Notes: generated by a model from the sequence alone, not told the origin. A stretch of 64,000 nt of DNA from Hirsutella rhossiliensis (GCF_020360975.1 NW_025408668.1:496001-560000); one strand, 5' to 3'. Shown: positions 20,932 to 32,810, numbered from the stretch's first letter. Made by a program: numbers and translations.

Positions 20932-22505
20932 GGGGCGAAAGAAGCGTCGTGGATTGACAGGGCCCAGCGAATTGGAGCCCAGGCAGTTACAGGAGGGTTC
21001 CGCACAGTCGCAACGGCAGTGGCCGAGGCCGAGGCCGGACTGCAACCATTCCGAGAACGGCACGCTCAAGCTGCAACGAGATTCTGGATAAGGATGCGGA
21101 CGCTCCCGAAGACGCATCCTCTGACATCGTTGAGGCTCAAGTTGAACAAGAGGTATGCCTCGCCAATGCAGAAGCTCGCCTCGGCGATGGGAGGACTAGA
21201 CACAAAGCGCCTGGAAGTCATCCACGAGTTCGCACTGGCGCCGTGGATCGACCGACTGCACGTAGCGCAAGAGCGTGACCAAGTGGAGTTGGTGAAGCCT
21301 GACGAACTGGATGGCATCGTCATCGCGACGTCCAGCTCACAGCGAAAGGGCCTGGTCGGAATGGGAGGCGTTGTTCGAGACGCGTCTCACAACAGCCCGG
21401 GCGAAGCACTGGCCAGCTACTCCGCTACAGTTGGACCCAGCGACGAGCAGAACGCCTACACGGCAGGACTCGCAGCGATTGCGATGACATTGCAGTGCTT
21501 ACCGGCTGGTCTGCGTCGTGGAGGCATGACAATCGTGACAAGCAACCTGTCCGTCCTGCAAGTCATTGCGCGGCCGCGACAGCAGTCAGGACAACGTACG
21601 ATCCGCGAGATATACGAATGCGTCGAGACTTTGCGGAGAAGAGGATGCAGCGTTGCCCTTCGATGGGTACCCGCCCACGAAGACTTCACGATGAGCCCGC
21701 TGGCTAAAGCAGCCGCGAAGAGAGCAACCAGGGACGAATGCGCTGCCGAACCAGCGGCATTCAAAGCAAGGTCAACGACGCTACGACTGCTGCTCAACGG
21801 ACAGAGACAGATCAACCAAATTCCAGAACGAGTCGGGAAGTGGTCGAGAAAGATTGACAAGGCGCTACCCGGTCGGCACACTCGAAAGTTATATGACGAA
21901 CTGACAAAGAAAGAAGCACGCGTGCTGGGGCAACTTCGCACCGGCAAATCTCGACTGAACAATTACCTTTACAAGATAGGAGCTGTGGATTCGGATGAGT
22001 GCATGTGCGGACAGACAGCAGAGACAGTGGAACATTTCCTTTCCGATGCAATAGGTGGACATCACAGCGAGAGATCATGCTTCGGTACACACGCGACAAG
22101 ATTGGGGACCTATCGTTCTTCCTGGGAGGCAAAGCAGCATCAGACAATGACAAGTGGCAGCCGGATATGAAGGCTGTACGAGCGACAGTACAGTTCGCGT
22201 TGGCAACCAAACGCCTCAACATGGACCAGCAGATGACGAACTAACCACAGACCGAAGACACACAAGCATTAAACAGCCTTCCACGTGACAGACCGCGCTT
22301 CAGCCGCTGAAGGTAGGACGCTGAACACTTGGAGAAACTGACCTTCAAGCAGGCCTGTCATGTCACAGCGATCGAGGCTGGAAACAGATGAAAAGAAGTG
22401 TGGGGCTTTAGGTGAGATGGGACCATGTACAGAAGGTTTATAGCTTAGCGTAGTGGCTCTATAGGGGGAACCCTCCGGGCGCAATACAAAAAACAAAACA
22501 AAACA
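20932..22505 (+). mobile_element. Tad1-type LINE, 5'-truncated 3' portion
   Basis: The frame 20914-22170 starts inside RT (WIDRAQRIGAQAVTGGFRTV) and continues through RNase H (VIATSSSQRKGLVGMGGVVR, VALRWVPAHEDFTM). It then reaches the C-terminal zinc block CMCGQTAETVEHFL. A one-base shift near 22035 restores the terminal part, FRCNRWTSQREIMLRYTRDK, to the stop at 22242. The 3' untranslated region ends in CAATACAAAAAACAAAACA near 22485-22505. Truncation at the 5' side is usual for LINEs. The last coding segment and tail are recognisably the same family as 33028-33514. Confidence 0.82.
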
Positions 22506-22637
22506 GCATACCATTATCACCTGGCGACAATGGATTCTGAGCCTGTGTTAGTTATGTTTCTTCGATTCTGAATCCATTGCTTCGGATTCATTCGCGTCTA
22601 TATCTCCCAAGACAAGAGAAAAACCTGCTTTTGGATC

Positions 22638-23480
22638 ATGAAAACATGCTCATCTGGCAGTAATGTACCGGTAGTAAAAGGGTTAGGGGAAGCGGAGTTC
22701 AAAGGCAGGAACCGCCTCATATATTATCTTTATTGTCCCCAGAATGATCCCTACAGTACTTCTGTCACAGCCAGCTTTCGAAAACACCCTAAGGGCAAGA
22801 AAGTATGTCATCAACGTCGCAGAGAATTTATCTCCTCTTCAACCGTCCATCATCGAAGGATTTGATCAACTCTACGGGCAAGCGTGGGATCTGGGCCGTG
22901 TCTTCAAAGGCTACCTTGACCAAGAAATTATCAATAAAGAGAATTCGCCCTATTACGCCGCTTCTTTGGTCCTTCATCCAAGCTATCGCACGACGTACAT
23001 CCACTCAAATTAGAAGAAGTGGCATAAAACTGCTTTCAAACGGGTCAAAGACCTTTGCTACTCTTACCGAAATACAAACGACGGTACAATTTCGTATCAT
23101 GTACTGGACGAAGAAGAAGACAATGGCCTTGATGCATTTGATCGTATTTCAAGAAATCTGCAGAATTGTGCTCGACCTACAAGTCAAGACGAGTATGAAG
23201 ATTACATCTCAGGTGATCCATATGAGATTGCGCCAACAACTGCTTTATCATGGTGGCTTCAAGAGCGACATAGGAACCGACGGCCGAAGTTATCACGAAT
23301 GGCAATAGACATCCTATCAATGCCAGCGATGAGCGACGAGCCGGAACGGGTGTTTTCAGGGCTCGTCGTACGATCTCCTGGGAAAGGGCACAATTGGATG
23401 CGGACCAAATTGAAAAGGGAGAATTGGTTGAAGCATTGGGTGAAGAACAATGTCTTGAAGAGGGAAGGGGCGGTGGCGTG
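22638..23480 (+). pseudogene. hAT transposase remnant, C-terminal part
   Basis: Several plus-strand registers combine into the end of a hAT transposase: YYAASLVLHPSYRTTYIHSN, then DEYEDYISGDPYEIAPTTAL, then RPKLSRMAIDILSMPAMSDE with PERVFSGLV, the hATC dimerisation block. The N-terminal BED finger and catalytic core are missing. It directly follows the LINE tail. Frames break near 23010 and 23250. A dead fragment related to the elements at 50.7-53.6 kb and 55.8-58.0 kb. Confidence 0.7.
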
Positions 23481-23762
23481 ACCGTGGCGTGAGAATTCGT
23501 GCAAATTCCCGTCTGATTTCCTCCTCGTCTTGGAACAAAACACGTAAGATTTGCCTACCCTCTCTTTTGGACATTATCATTGAGCTCAATCAATTACTTC
23601 GTATTTTTAATTCACCATATGGTGTGAATTTGTCCATCTTGTCGAAGGTGTCTTCAGTGACATTTTGTCGTCGTGCACGGACCAAGTATGGAAAGGTGTA
23701 TTGCAATACTTGCAATAAATGTGGGGCCGATACCGATTATCGATTGCAGGCCTTTCCATGTA

Positions 23763-25877
23763 AGGGATTTTCCGGTGATCTGCCGGATCTGGCGATTCGC
23801 CGGATTTTGGGCTCATTGCATTCCAGCAAAGAACTGAGAATAACTTCACGAATACTATTTGAATTGTTCTAAAATCTTATAAGAGCAGTTAATAATGCTC
23901 AAAGATGCCACTCAATCTTTTTGAAGTCATCCAGCCATCGAGGTCGTCTTCTGTTACTCTCCGATCGCGCAAGTCCCCGAAATGCACCCATTGCCTCCCG
24001 ATCACTATCAACAGCTAAAGAGGGCCTTTGAGGACAGGATATGTCGTTTGAAGTTATCATTGCCTTATTATTTGCGTTATTATATAGTGTGTTTGGTACC
24101 TGCAATGCTATGGCCCGCTCTGGTGTGAACGGAAGAGTGACAATTTTGCAGCGTGAACATCCTGACTCCTCTCGCGACCCTCAGAAGCCACCCGTCGCTC
24201 ATTCTGCATTTTCTGTGGCTTTTCCACTTTCAAAATCTTCAGCTCTTGTTAATAATGCCAATTTATCTCCTTATTTTGCTTCACGGCCTCCGTCATCCGT
24301 CGTTTTCTCCCAATTTCCGCCTCTCATTGCTTCCTCTTCTCTAGAGCGAGAGCTTTTGCTCCGCTGCCTTCTGCTGTCGCTGAAGCTTTCGGGCCTCCTT
24401 CTTCAGAGCCTCCCTTTCTTTTGGAGTCCTTTCACTGTCATTTTTTGCGAAGTTGAACCACAATTTTAGAGCTAAACCCCTCGGTTGCCCTAGAAACTGT
24501 TCCGGAGAAAGGATCAACCTTTTAAGCCTTTCCCGTCTGCCTGCGCTGGTTCTTGTGACTACTTGTTCTCTGCATACTTTAACTCTCATATCAAGCACTT
24601 AAAACTCATATTGAGGGCTCCTGAGGGTGCTGCTCAGCCTTCGGCTGTTGCGGCCAGCATCAACAGAGGACTTCTCGACTACTTCCTGAAATGCGTTCCA
24701 AAACACAGTCTAGATCTTCGATTTCAGCAATCCAATGAACCTTTTGATTTGTCTGTGTACTGGATAAGATCATGCGTATACGCTGTTGAGAGAGGCTGAA
24801 TAACGATACATCAAGGGTTGCAGCCGATGAATGGATTGAGGGGGAAACACCACAACGATCACTCGGTGCCGGTCACACCACTCCATAAATTCGATACTAA
24901 AATGGTTAAGTGGCCATCGGGAACCAAAAGGCGATAAGCACAACCGTTTCGAGCTTTCACCCTGGTAAACCGGTCGAACGTACCGGTGAGCTGCTCATTT
25001 CCAATATTGTGATTCGTCCACCTCGTTTTTGACGTGTTAAAAATATTTATTGACGACTTGATTCACGTTTCACGAACCAAAAGTCCAGAGTTTGTGCTGG
25101 CTTGTCTTGGTGGATGAGAAATGGGGCAGCGATGCCATCTCTTGACTGACGCACATCTTGAACGTAAGGGAGGATGGGTTGCCATTTTTTAATACGCCGA
25201 GCAATTTTGCCTTGTTTTCTTATAATAAGAGGAATACCCTGTTCGTTCAAATGCTCATAAGGAATAGAAAGCCCATTTCATCCATGTTATACGTGTTTTA
25301 GGGTAGGGTGTCGAATTTCTCAATTTTCGTGCACGTCTTTCCTTGTCAGGTGTGAAAGCGGAGCCTCGCGCACTGAATTTCAAGCTAAAAATAAACCTTA
25401 CATTCAGATGCATAGATAGGTTCTTTTCAGAAGATGCTTGTACCGTCGAATCACGTTCAATCTGGCTCATTACGGGTGCGTAGAATGAAGTTATCCAGCT
25501 CGCCCTTCCAACCCCATTTTTGCAGTATCCTGAGCCAAGTTCTGCACTATGGATAGAATGGGAGAATCCCACATGATTAAAGCCTACGATGAAAGCCAAT
25601 AATGTTCTGTTTTTGCTGTATTGGCTGAAATGACTTACACAATCTGTCGGCATCCTATTTTGGCCGTTGCTTGGTTTGATGTCAGCACCGCAGCGCATTG
25701 CCCCTAGATAAAAGTTCTAAATATATGCCAGACTTTCACTGCTTCTGATGATTCAGGAAATCAAAGGATACGTCAATTGGCACCGTTGTTGTTTAGCTAT
25801 TGTCGATTGATGTTGAGCGTGCGAAGTCGCCGCAATCCGGCAGATCACCAGATCCGGCAGATCATCGGAAAATCCCT
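23763..25877 (-). mobile_element. Decayed pogo-type element with ~44-bp TIRs
   Basis: Terminal inverted repeats AGGGATTTTCCGGTGATCTG (left) and AGGGATTTTCCGATGATCTG (right, complemented) continue as CCGGATCTGG for about 44 bp with four or so mismatches. TA is present at both ends (23761-23762, 25878-25879), as expected for pogo/Tc1-mariner insertion. Inside, minus-strand frames give a decayed DDE transposase: FMEWCDRHRVIVVVFPPQ and IHRLQPLMYRYSASLN near 24830-24900, and a Lys/Glu-rich C-terminus near 24341-24598. Stops and shifts are frequent and it is more AT-rich than its neighbours. An old dead copy of 2115 bp. Confidence 0.7.
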
Positions 25878-26072
25878 TACATAAGTCGCCCCCACGAGCT
25901 TACCCAAGCTCACCACCCCCCACGAGCTTAACGTAATCCACCCCCTTCCCGGTCAGACCCCCTACTCGGTCAGAAAAATTCCCCACCGCCGCGACCCACA
26001 CTTATGGCAAGACAAACCGAGCACAATAACCACGACATATTTACTCCAAGAGACAAGTAACTCGATTTAGGA

Positions 26073-27418
26073 CTATCTATTACACGTACGGGCAGTGTGT
26101 TCAAAAGACCTACATTTACTACACCGTGGTGGTGCACGCTGTCTTGGGACACTTAGCTTCTCTTCTATCTGTCGTTGGACCCGCTCCTCTTCTTCCCGCC
26201 GTCGCTTGGCCCGCTCATCTTCCTTTGCTCTCTGTTTCTTGACCCGCTCCTCTTCCTTTCTCGCCGTAGCTTGAACCATTCCTCGTTCTCTTGTCGCCGT
26301 CGCTCGGCCCGCTCTTCTTCTTCTTGTCGTCGCTTGGCCCGCTCGTCCTTCTCTCGCCGGCGCTTGGTCCTCTCCTCTTCCTCCACTCTCCGTCGCTTAA
26401 CCCGCTCTTCTTCTTCTTCTCCGTCGCTTTATCCTAGCCGTGCCCTCTGCAACCGATAGAGTACCGCCGTCGCCAATGTATTCACGGCGCTTTTCTTTTC
26501 TCTGCTTTCGCCGCTGGTTTTCTGACCGAAGTTGCCGGTTTTCGTCGGCAAGGAGGGCGGCGCCATGCATGGCCATTTGACATCCTTTGATAAGCTGGTT
26601 GATAGATTGTGAGACTGGCGAGTCTGGATTTTGTGGCCGGCGTTGAAGAAGGCTTTCGGCGTGAGTGATAAGCTGGTTGACGTTATACGGAGTCTTGGCT
26701 GCTTCCAGGCTCTTGTTGGGGCTTGGGGTATTCTTGTCGCCGTGATCGTTACCAACTTTGTCAACCTGAACTTGTAACCGCGATAATACCTTGTTTGGGT
26801 CGAACGGAAAGAGGCCTGTTGCCATAAATCCGCTTCGGATATTCGACGGCGAAAGTGCTTGTCGGCGAGCCTCTAAGTATATAGGAAGGAAGTCCTGCTT
26901 GTCGATATGATGGATCCCAGCGAGCATTTTCTCTTGAACCTTCCGGCCATATATTGTTTTCAACGGCGAAAAGCACCCGACATCAAGGGGCTGCAAGAGA
27001 TGTGAGGAATGTGCAGGCATTTGGAGTACCACAATGGAATTGGCCGTACAGTACTTGTCAAATTCCGGCGTGACGTGGCTACCGTGCCCGTCGAGAATAA
27101 GAAGTCGATGCGTACCAACCGTACGGCGCCGTGTATTCGGATCAAAGACTTCCTTTAGCCAATTCAAAGCAAGGTCGTCGGAAGTCCAGCCGTTCTCACT
27201 AACGGCGATATGCCAGTCATCGGGCACTCCTGATTCGTACCAGCTTGCTTGGTGTAACTTGCCCTGGAAGATAACCTTCGCCGGTAAAGCCCAACCTTGG
27301 CAATTGATAGACTCGATCACAGTAACCCATTCGCGATTTCCAGGCTGCGTGAGTATTGCCCGACCTCGCCGGTCAGACCGGGTAAGGACTCTCGCCGTTG
27401 TGGCGACTCCCATTTGAA
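26073..27418 (-). pseudogene. Pogo transposase, C-terminal part (3' of Copia insertion)
   Basis: It resumes with FQMGVATTARVLTRSDRRG directly after the Copia 3' duplication, continuing the upstream DETG in frame once the insertion is removed. The second Asp lies in HRLLILDGHGSHVTPEF and the third in HLLQPLDVGCFSPLK, giving a DDD triad. After 26397 a very charged Arg/Glu/Lys repeat (about 26165-26390) contains frame changes. A CCHC-like knuckle, CSKCRSFEHTARTC, follows near 26100 in the register that ends at 26073. The knuckle could bind nucleic acid. Frameshifts in the repetitive tract may be replication slippage or assembly error. Confidence 0.82.
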
Positions 27419-27423
27419 ACCCC
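27419..27423. repeat. Copia A target duplication, left copy (ACCCC)
   Basis: ACCCC at 27419-27423 is repeated at 30966-30970. Removing the element and one copy restores the pogo reading frame (D-E-T-G-F-Q-M-G). Confidence 0.92.
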
Positions 27424-27694
27424 TATCGCACGGAGGATGAGCAAGTGGGCATAAAGATCAGGGACTGGAAGACTCTTGATTCTGCTATCTAAGGTGGGAA
27501 AGAGGCGAGATCTTTATAGACTGCCTGAATATGAGAATGGAAGGGAATGGTAGTGAATGGAAGCATCTGATCAGATCATCTGGAAGCCACTGATGCGTTG
27601 ATGATGCCTCCTAGAAGTTTCTGTGGGGAAATGTGGAAACGGACTGTGCGAATAGGGGGTCAGACTGTTGGAGGCTGATATCCTATGTGTGACA
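27424..27694 (-). repeat. Copia A 3' LTR
   Basis: 271 bp, identical to 30695-30965. In element sense it begins TGTCACACATAGG, has a TATA motif (CTATAAAGATC) about two-thirds of the way along, and ends CCGTGCGATA. Confidence 0.93.
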
Positions 27695-27756
27695 TACCCC
27701 CCCAGGTTGTGCTGGCTAGTGGGCAGTGCAAACTGAAGAAAGAAACTAGATCCCTA

Positions 27757-30622
27757 GCAACGTAGAGATATCGACGAGACCGAGTTGTTTGACGAAAGTA
27801 GCAAATTTCTGGCCTGGCAGAGCTTTGGTGAGCGGGCTGAGCGCCGTGGCTGAGTCACTCGGACCGGGGTCCGGTGTCGGATATGGGTGCTGAATGTCAT
27901 GAAACTCATCCTGATCATCCGAGTCCTCATGATCAGATGGTTCGGGCTGTACCACAATCGTGGTGGCGTCTCCTTGGTCTGAGGTTGAGGAGATTGCTCA
28001 ACGGGGTCAGGTTCAGGTTCATCGATTTGAGTGGGGATTTCCTCGTAATCCGACTCGTCCTCGATGTGGGCTGGAAGCTGTACTTCCACGCGCTGTGGGA
28101 TAGGTTCTGGTGGCTGATCATTTCCGTCATAGAAGATGCTTTCATTGAAGGTCACATCTCGGACCCTTCGGACTTCTGATGTGGACGGAATCCAGATCCT
28201 GAAAATGTTCGTGGAATCATATCCAACGAGATAACCGATTTCTGTGTGAGGGTCGGTCTTTAGGTCCTTCTTCTGTCTGTTCTGAAGGGCCTGGGGTGTC
28301 AAGGATAGGCTCTGCAGCCGTATGCCTTGAGAAACGTGATGTCAGGCTGGTCTTGCTGGTAGCCTATGTCTCTGTTGTTGTCTCGCAGCCACTGATGAAG
28401 CAGCTGGAAAGGCGTTCGGAAGCTGTGGTTCTGCATGGGCGATCTGTTGTGCAAAAACACTGCAGCTTTCCAAGTCTCTGGCCAAAGATCAGATGGTAAA
28501 TTGGCATCAATTCCCATTGTTCTGGCCTGGGCAGATATTACCCCCCCAGATCGCTCTGCAGAACCGTTTTGAGCGGGAGTGTAAGGCAGAAGGTTCATCT
28601 TGAATCCCTTTCCTCGATCCAGCTCTCATACGCACTCTGAAGAGAACGATCGTTATCACGGTGGATAATGCAAATGTTGAGATTCCATTGGCGTTGAACC
28701 ATTGCCTCGTGGTTTCTCAAAGCAGTCATAACGGACCCTTGTGTCGCGTCATTCAGAAGGTAGATGAAGATCATGCTTGTAAATTCATCTTTGATAAGAA
28801 GAACAGCTTCCTTGCCGTTGAATGAGGTGTTCATACTGAAGATATCAACGTAGATTCTCCAGAATGGTCTGGGGCCTCGGTTTTGAGGGGTTCGGCGAGA
28901 GACGACCTTCTTTCCCTTCCCAAGGGAACACGCGGTGCAATCGATGGTAACTGGGCCTTTGATCTTCGAACCCGTCGTGTTCTCAACAAGATGCTCTAGG
29001 CTTGAGCGTTCAAGTGACCTAGGCGCTTATGCCAAAGCGTAGCATCTGCTGTTTTCACTGTGCGAGGTGCAGATGAAGATGTGAAATTGGAGGCGTGAGA
29101 GTCCTCCTTAATCGGGTTGAACTCGATGACCGGTTGACGAAAGCGGCGTTTCGTATGAAATATAATCTGATCGTCTTTAGAGACGCGTCCAGATAGTGGA
29201 TTCCAGTTGTATCCTTCGCAAGAAAGCGGTCGAGGGATGCGATGTTGGTGTGGAATTTTGGCACGAAGGCAACTTCGTTGAGCTGAAAAAGTCCTCCTTC
29301 TTCAAGCTTCATACGGACTGTGCCGTAGCCAAGGATCTGAAGTTGACTATCGCCTGCAAAGAGCTCTTTTGGCTCTGCAAGGGCGGTGTAGTCAAGAAAA
29401 CGGGATCGGTTGTTGCAAATGTGTGTGTCTGATCCGGAATCAAGGATAAAGGAGTCATACAGCGGGTAGACTGCCTTTCCCGTCGAGAAACTGGTTGATG
29501 GAGGTGTTGAGGAGGCGGTGTGTTGTCAGGAGCTGGTAGAAGACCGGCAAACGCTGTGCCTTTAACGGAGGAGTCGGACGATTTCTCCATTTCCTTCTTC
29601 TTGAAGTCTTGTGCTTTCTCCGTCATCTTCTTTGCCCATGGATTGGAGTCGAGGATTTCCTTGATCTTCTTCTCAACCTTCTGATCAGGAGTCCAGCCAT
29701 CAGGCCGAGCTGATTTGATGAGATAGAAGCAATCTACGAAGCGGTGATATTCTCCGCAGACACACATAGGAACACCATCAGCGTTCTTGCTTGAAGACCA
29801 CTTAGGCTTGTCCTCTTCCTCTCCGATTTCTCTCCTTGCCTTGGAAGGCAGCTCCGAATGATCCTTTGCTGTTGTTGGCGGCCTTGATTCGGTGAGCTCG
29901 TTCAAAGATCTCACTGATCTTAATGCCGTCCGGGAAGTCGGTCTTCCAATCAGGCTTGCCGAATACGGCCTCGTCTTCCATTTTGTTGACCCAATAGTCT
30001 GTGAATGGGGCGTTGATGGACGAAACAGCCTGTAGGAAATCTTGGGTAGGGCGAAGGTCCTGGACATCAGGAAGCCCTAATTGCTTTGCCTCAGTGAGGA
30101 CTTTCTGCCATTGGGTGACCCAAGCTTCGATCTTGGTCCTGTTTGGCGACTGAAGGGTGGAACGATAACGCTGAACAACTTCCTCTCGAGTGCCCAGTCG
30201 GTTGGGGCCACACGAGCCTGAAGCAAGGCAAGTTGCTTTGCAACGTCGTGTTCCTCGGCAATGGTGCTGTAGTAGTTGCCGATGGTCTTGACGATGTGTT
30301 GTTGAAGGCTGGCGAGTGCCTTCACTTGATCCCTATACCCTTGAAGCTTCGAGCGGTATTGGGTGTGGAGGAATTCGAGACGGCGAAATTCCTCCGAGGT
30401 CAGATCCACGAGATCAGATGCTTCGTGGTTGATTTGTCGGAATGTTGGTTCAACTGGCTGCTGAAGAACCGGCTTACCCTCCTTGACGGCAGGGTCCAGA
30501 AAGTCCCAAAGACTGTGGGACGTGGCGAATTTCTTGATGATAGAAATCCATTGTTTCCAGTCGCAAGGGCCGTTGAGCACGGTGCCCTTGGAAGAGCCAT
30601 CAAGATCTAGAGCTGAGCTCAT
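27757..30622 (-). pseudogene. Copia A gag-pol (deleted)
   Basis: ATG at 30622 opens gag (MSSALDLDGSSKGTVLNG). Gag leaves frame after WALERKL and resumes in another register with IEAWVTQWQKVLTEAK. A short Cys-His motif, CVCGEYHRFVDC, and protease FILDSGSDTHICNNRS follow. The pre-integrase block is LWHKRLGHLNAQALEHL (near 29000). Integrase motifs are CIIHRDND and QNGSAERSGG. Near 27830 the sequence jumps to LTKALPGQKFATFVKQLGL, the typical Copia C-terminus, so RT and most of RNase H are gone. The gag frameshift is also in copy B, so it predates both insertions. Confidence 0.85.
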
Positions 30623-30680
30623 TGTGGAAGCTATTCTGCGCAGCGGAATGAACGAGAATAAGATACCCAGTCAATGGCAG

Positions 30681-30694
30681 ACCGGGCTCATAAC
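30681..30694 (-). promoter_or_regulatory. Copia A primer-binding site (half-tRNA initiator Met type)
   Basis: In element sense GTTATGAGCCCGG lies immediately after the 5' LTR. Its complement contains GGGCTCATAAC, the anticodon stem-loop of eukaryotic initiator tRNA-Met. Copia and yeast Ty5 are known to prime from an internal half-tRNA fragment of this kind. The tRNA comparison is from memory, not from this window. Confidence 0.7.
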
Positions 30695-30965
30695 TATCGC
30701 ACGGAGGATGAGCAAGTGGGCATAAAGATCAGGGACTGGAAGACTCTTGATTCTGCTATCTAAGGTGGGAAAGAGGCGAGATCTTTATAGACTGCCTGAA
30801 TATGAGAATGGAAGGGAATGGTAGTGAATGGAAGCATCTGATCAGATCATCTGGAAGCCACTGATGCGTTGATGATGCCTCCTAGAAGTTTCTGTGGGGA
30901 AATGTGGAAACGGACTGTGCGAATAGGGGGTCAGACTGTTGGAGGCTGATATCCTATGTGTGACA
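30695..30965 (-). repeat. Copia A 5' LTR
   Basis: 271 bp, identical to 27424-27694. Its inner edge abuts the primer-binding site at 30681-30694. Confidence 0.93.
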
Positions 30966-30970
30966 ACCCC

Positions 30971-31479
30971 GTCTCATCAAAGTTATAGACATCCTCGTCA
31001 AGAATCCCCCATTTCTGTTTCGTCGCCGCGACTCGATCGTACCATCCTTGGATCTTTTGGGGGTCTTCGCATTTGGCGCGTTGATAATCGTATCGGCGAG
31101 AGTACTTTGCCTTGATTTCGCCGTGGCGGCCAACAAACTTCCGCACCCAGTTCTCCCCGACAGGATCTTTGCCTCGCTCGGAAAGCAATAAGTTGGCCAT
31201 CCGACGAGTGTAAGCCACTGTCGGCGGCATTCCTCGCTCGTCCATCGACAAGATCCATTGTACCAGGGCAGTCTCTTCCGTCGCCGTCAACTTTAGGTTG
31301 TTCACCTGAGCGTCGCGTCGGCGAATGACACCGCGCAGCCGATCAGATACTGTCGATTGAGGGACGTCGTATGCGGCCGCTGCCTTGCGGGTACTTTCGA
31401 ATTGGCCCTGCTGATAGGCCCTGACGGCGAGCAGGACCCGTTCTTCGCGTGGAACCAATTGGTCTCCCGTCGCCGTCAT
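30971..31479 (-). pseudogene. Pogo transposase, N-terminal part (5' of Copia insertion)
   Basis: ATG at 31479 opens MTATGDQLVPREERVLLAVR. An HTH of the psq type follows (YQQGQFESTRKAAAAYDVPQ, STVSDRLRG), then a CENP-B/Tc5-type HTH (RGKDPVGENWVRKFVGRH). It then reaches the catalytic core YNFDETG with the first Asp, where the coding sequence is split by the Copia LTR at 30965. Frames beyond this are LTR sequence. The start is chosen because the protein aligns from here and upstream codons lie in the TIR and flank. Confidence 0.85.
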
Positions 31480-31989
31480 TGTGCTCGGTTTGTCTTGCCA
31501 TAAGTGTGGGTCGCGGCGGTGGGGAATTTTTCTGACCGAGTAGGGGGTCTGACCGGGAAGGGGGTGGATTACGTTATCCCAAAGCTCATCAATCCTTTGG
31601 CTTGCTAACCAGCTAACCTTGTGGTGCGACCGACACCCTTGACAGCTAGCAGCCAACATTTCTTCACCCTCGTGATAACGCTATAGGGTCAATACCGTTG
31701 CATTAAGGTGTCTTTCGCTCGTGACGACTTTGGTGATAGGAAGTTTTGCGAAAGCCCGTGTAATCGTATATCACTATCGCAAGTGTCAGCTGGCAAGCAA
31801 ACCGACCACACAATGGCCAAACCGACCAACGAAGGAAGCTCGGTCAAGCAAGCTGACGATAGAAGCTCGCCACGCCCGGCTGAAGAAGATGATGCACCCC
31901 GGCTACCGGACGCAGTCCAGCAACGCCGCCCGAAGCGCAACAGAGTCTCTCTCAACCCCAAGGACAATCATTCGCAATTGGCAGACCAA

Positions 31990-32810
31990 TTACAGCAGCT
32001 CCCAGAAGCTCTCAACGCGTGGAAATGGTCCATCCGATTCCTCAAGCTGATGCGAGACAAATCTAAGGAAGCTCTCGAACTTGACAAGATACGTGTTATC
32101 CATGATAAGGAGTTCCGGGTTACGCTTCCAGTCAGCAAGACAGTCAGAGTATATCCAGAATATCCTCCAGATCTTGCCATTAGGGCCACGGTCAACTGCA
32201 AAGAAGGCGACTTCCCCGTCGGCCTTTGCAGCGAGGAGTACGTCGAGGAACGCTTGTGTAGATGTAGTAGCGCCGTAGCGTTGAAGACGAAGCTGGCGCT
32301 GAATGTATCCTACATCACGATCGTTGATTAGGACCTCAGGATGGTCGCGTTGGGTAGCCTCGGCAATATCCTTCCGCATATTAGCTGCGTTGCTACTATA
32401 GGTCTCAACGAGACGGTATAGTCGTTCGATGCCAAATTTGCGTTGACTGCGTTGACGAATAAGGGCAGAGGCAGCCGGCGCGAAGAGAGGCTCGTGGCAG
32501 TGGGAATTGACCTTGAAAGTAACCCTGTACGACTGCGAAGGTTGGTGGAATCGGATGTTACTGTAAAACAGGCATCCTGACTTTTTGGTTGACGTTTTGT
32601 ACTTGCCCTCATTCTCCTCCCAGGACCTATAGCTACCACTATACTGGCACCGAATGGTGGCTGCTTTACGCTTAGCCTTCCCGGAAGTCTTGCTTTTGCA
32701 ACGTTAACGACGTAGCCTTGATCTTGCTGATCATTCCGAAGTGCCTCAAGAGCCTCGGCATATGTGCAAAAAGTGTGTCCTGGATAGATATAGGCTCAGG
32801 CCTTCGCCCT
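31990..32810 (-). pseudogene. MULE transposase N-terminal fragment (FAR1-like)
   Basis: A minus-strand open region gives TFCTYAEALEALRNDQQDQG, then ATIRCQYSGSYRSWEENEG and KSGCLFYSNIRFHQ, a FAR1-like zinc-binding region. After this come VTFKVNSHCHEPLFAP and AEATQRDHPEVLINDRDVGY, and the start of the catalytic domain, LLIMDNTYLV, with the first Asp. It then stops. It is a different, more complete N-terminus than that of the 18-kb MULE and lacks the second and third acidic residues. No TIR found. Frame breaks occur near 32690. Confidence 0.68.

Larger units (their letters stand above)
27424..30965 (-). mobile_element. Copia-type LTR retrotransposon copy A, RT-deleted, identical LTRs
   Basis: 3542 bp. 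The two 271-bp LTRs (TGTCACAC...GTGCGATA in element sense) read identical base for base by eye. A 5-bp duplication flanks the element. In element sense the 5' LTR is followed by GTTATGAGCCCGG, a primer site resembling the complement of the initiator-tRNA-Met anticodon arm, and the 3' LTR is preceded by a GGGGGGG tract. The internal region keeps gag, protease, the GAG-pre-integrase block and integrase. It jumps from the post-integrase region straight to the polyprotein C-terminus, deleting RT and most of RNase H. A very young but non-autonomous insertion. Confidence 0.93.
25931..31574 (-). mobile_element. Pogo-type transposon with 97-bp perfect TIRs, interrupted by Copia
   Basis: The first 97 bp (ACGTAATCCACCCCCTTCCC ... 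GACAAACCGAGCACAAT) are repeated exactly in inverse orientation at the right end (31478-31574). The target TA is at 25929-25930 and 31575-31576. Without the inserted Copia element (3542 bp plus a 5-bp duplication) it is about 2.1 kb. It encodes a minus-strand transposase that starts inside the right TIR. Perfect TIRs and a nearly clean coding sequence indicate a young element, inactivated mainly by the Copia insertion. Confidence 0.9.

Noticed and set aside
13150..22505. A single LINE split by a 4.7-kb insertion
   Set aside because: The 5' piece stops in the first RT block and the 3' piece begins late in RT, so the catalytic core is missing; the gap also contains a host-like ligase gene.
30143..30610. 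155-codon frame opposite Copia gag (also 44759-45226)
   Set aside because: Present in both Copia copies only because it is the reverse of the conserved gag sequence.
31708..32331. 207-codon plus-strand frame
   Set aside because: Antisense to the MULE N-terminal fragment, whose minus-strand reading is recognisable.
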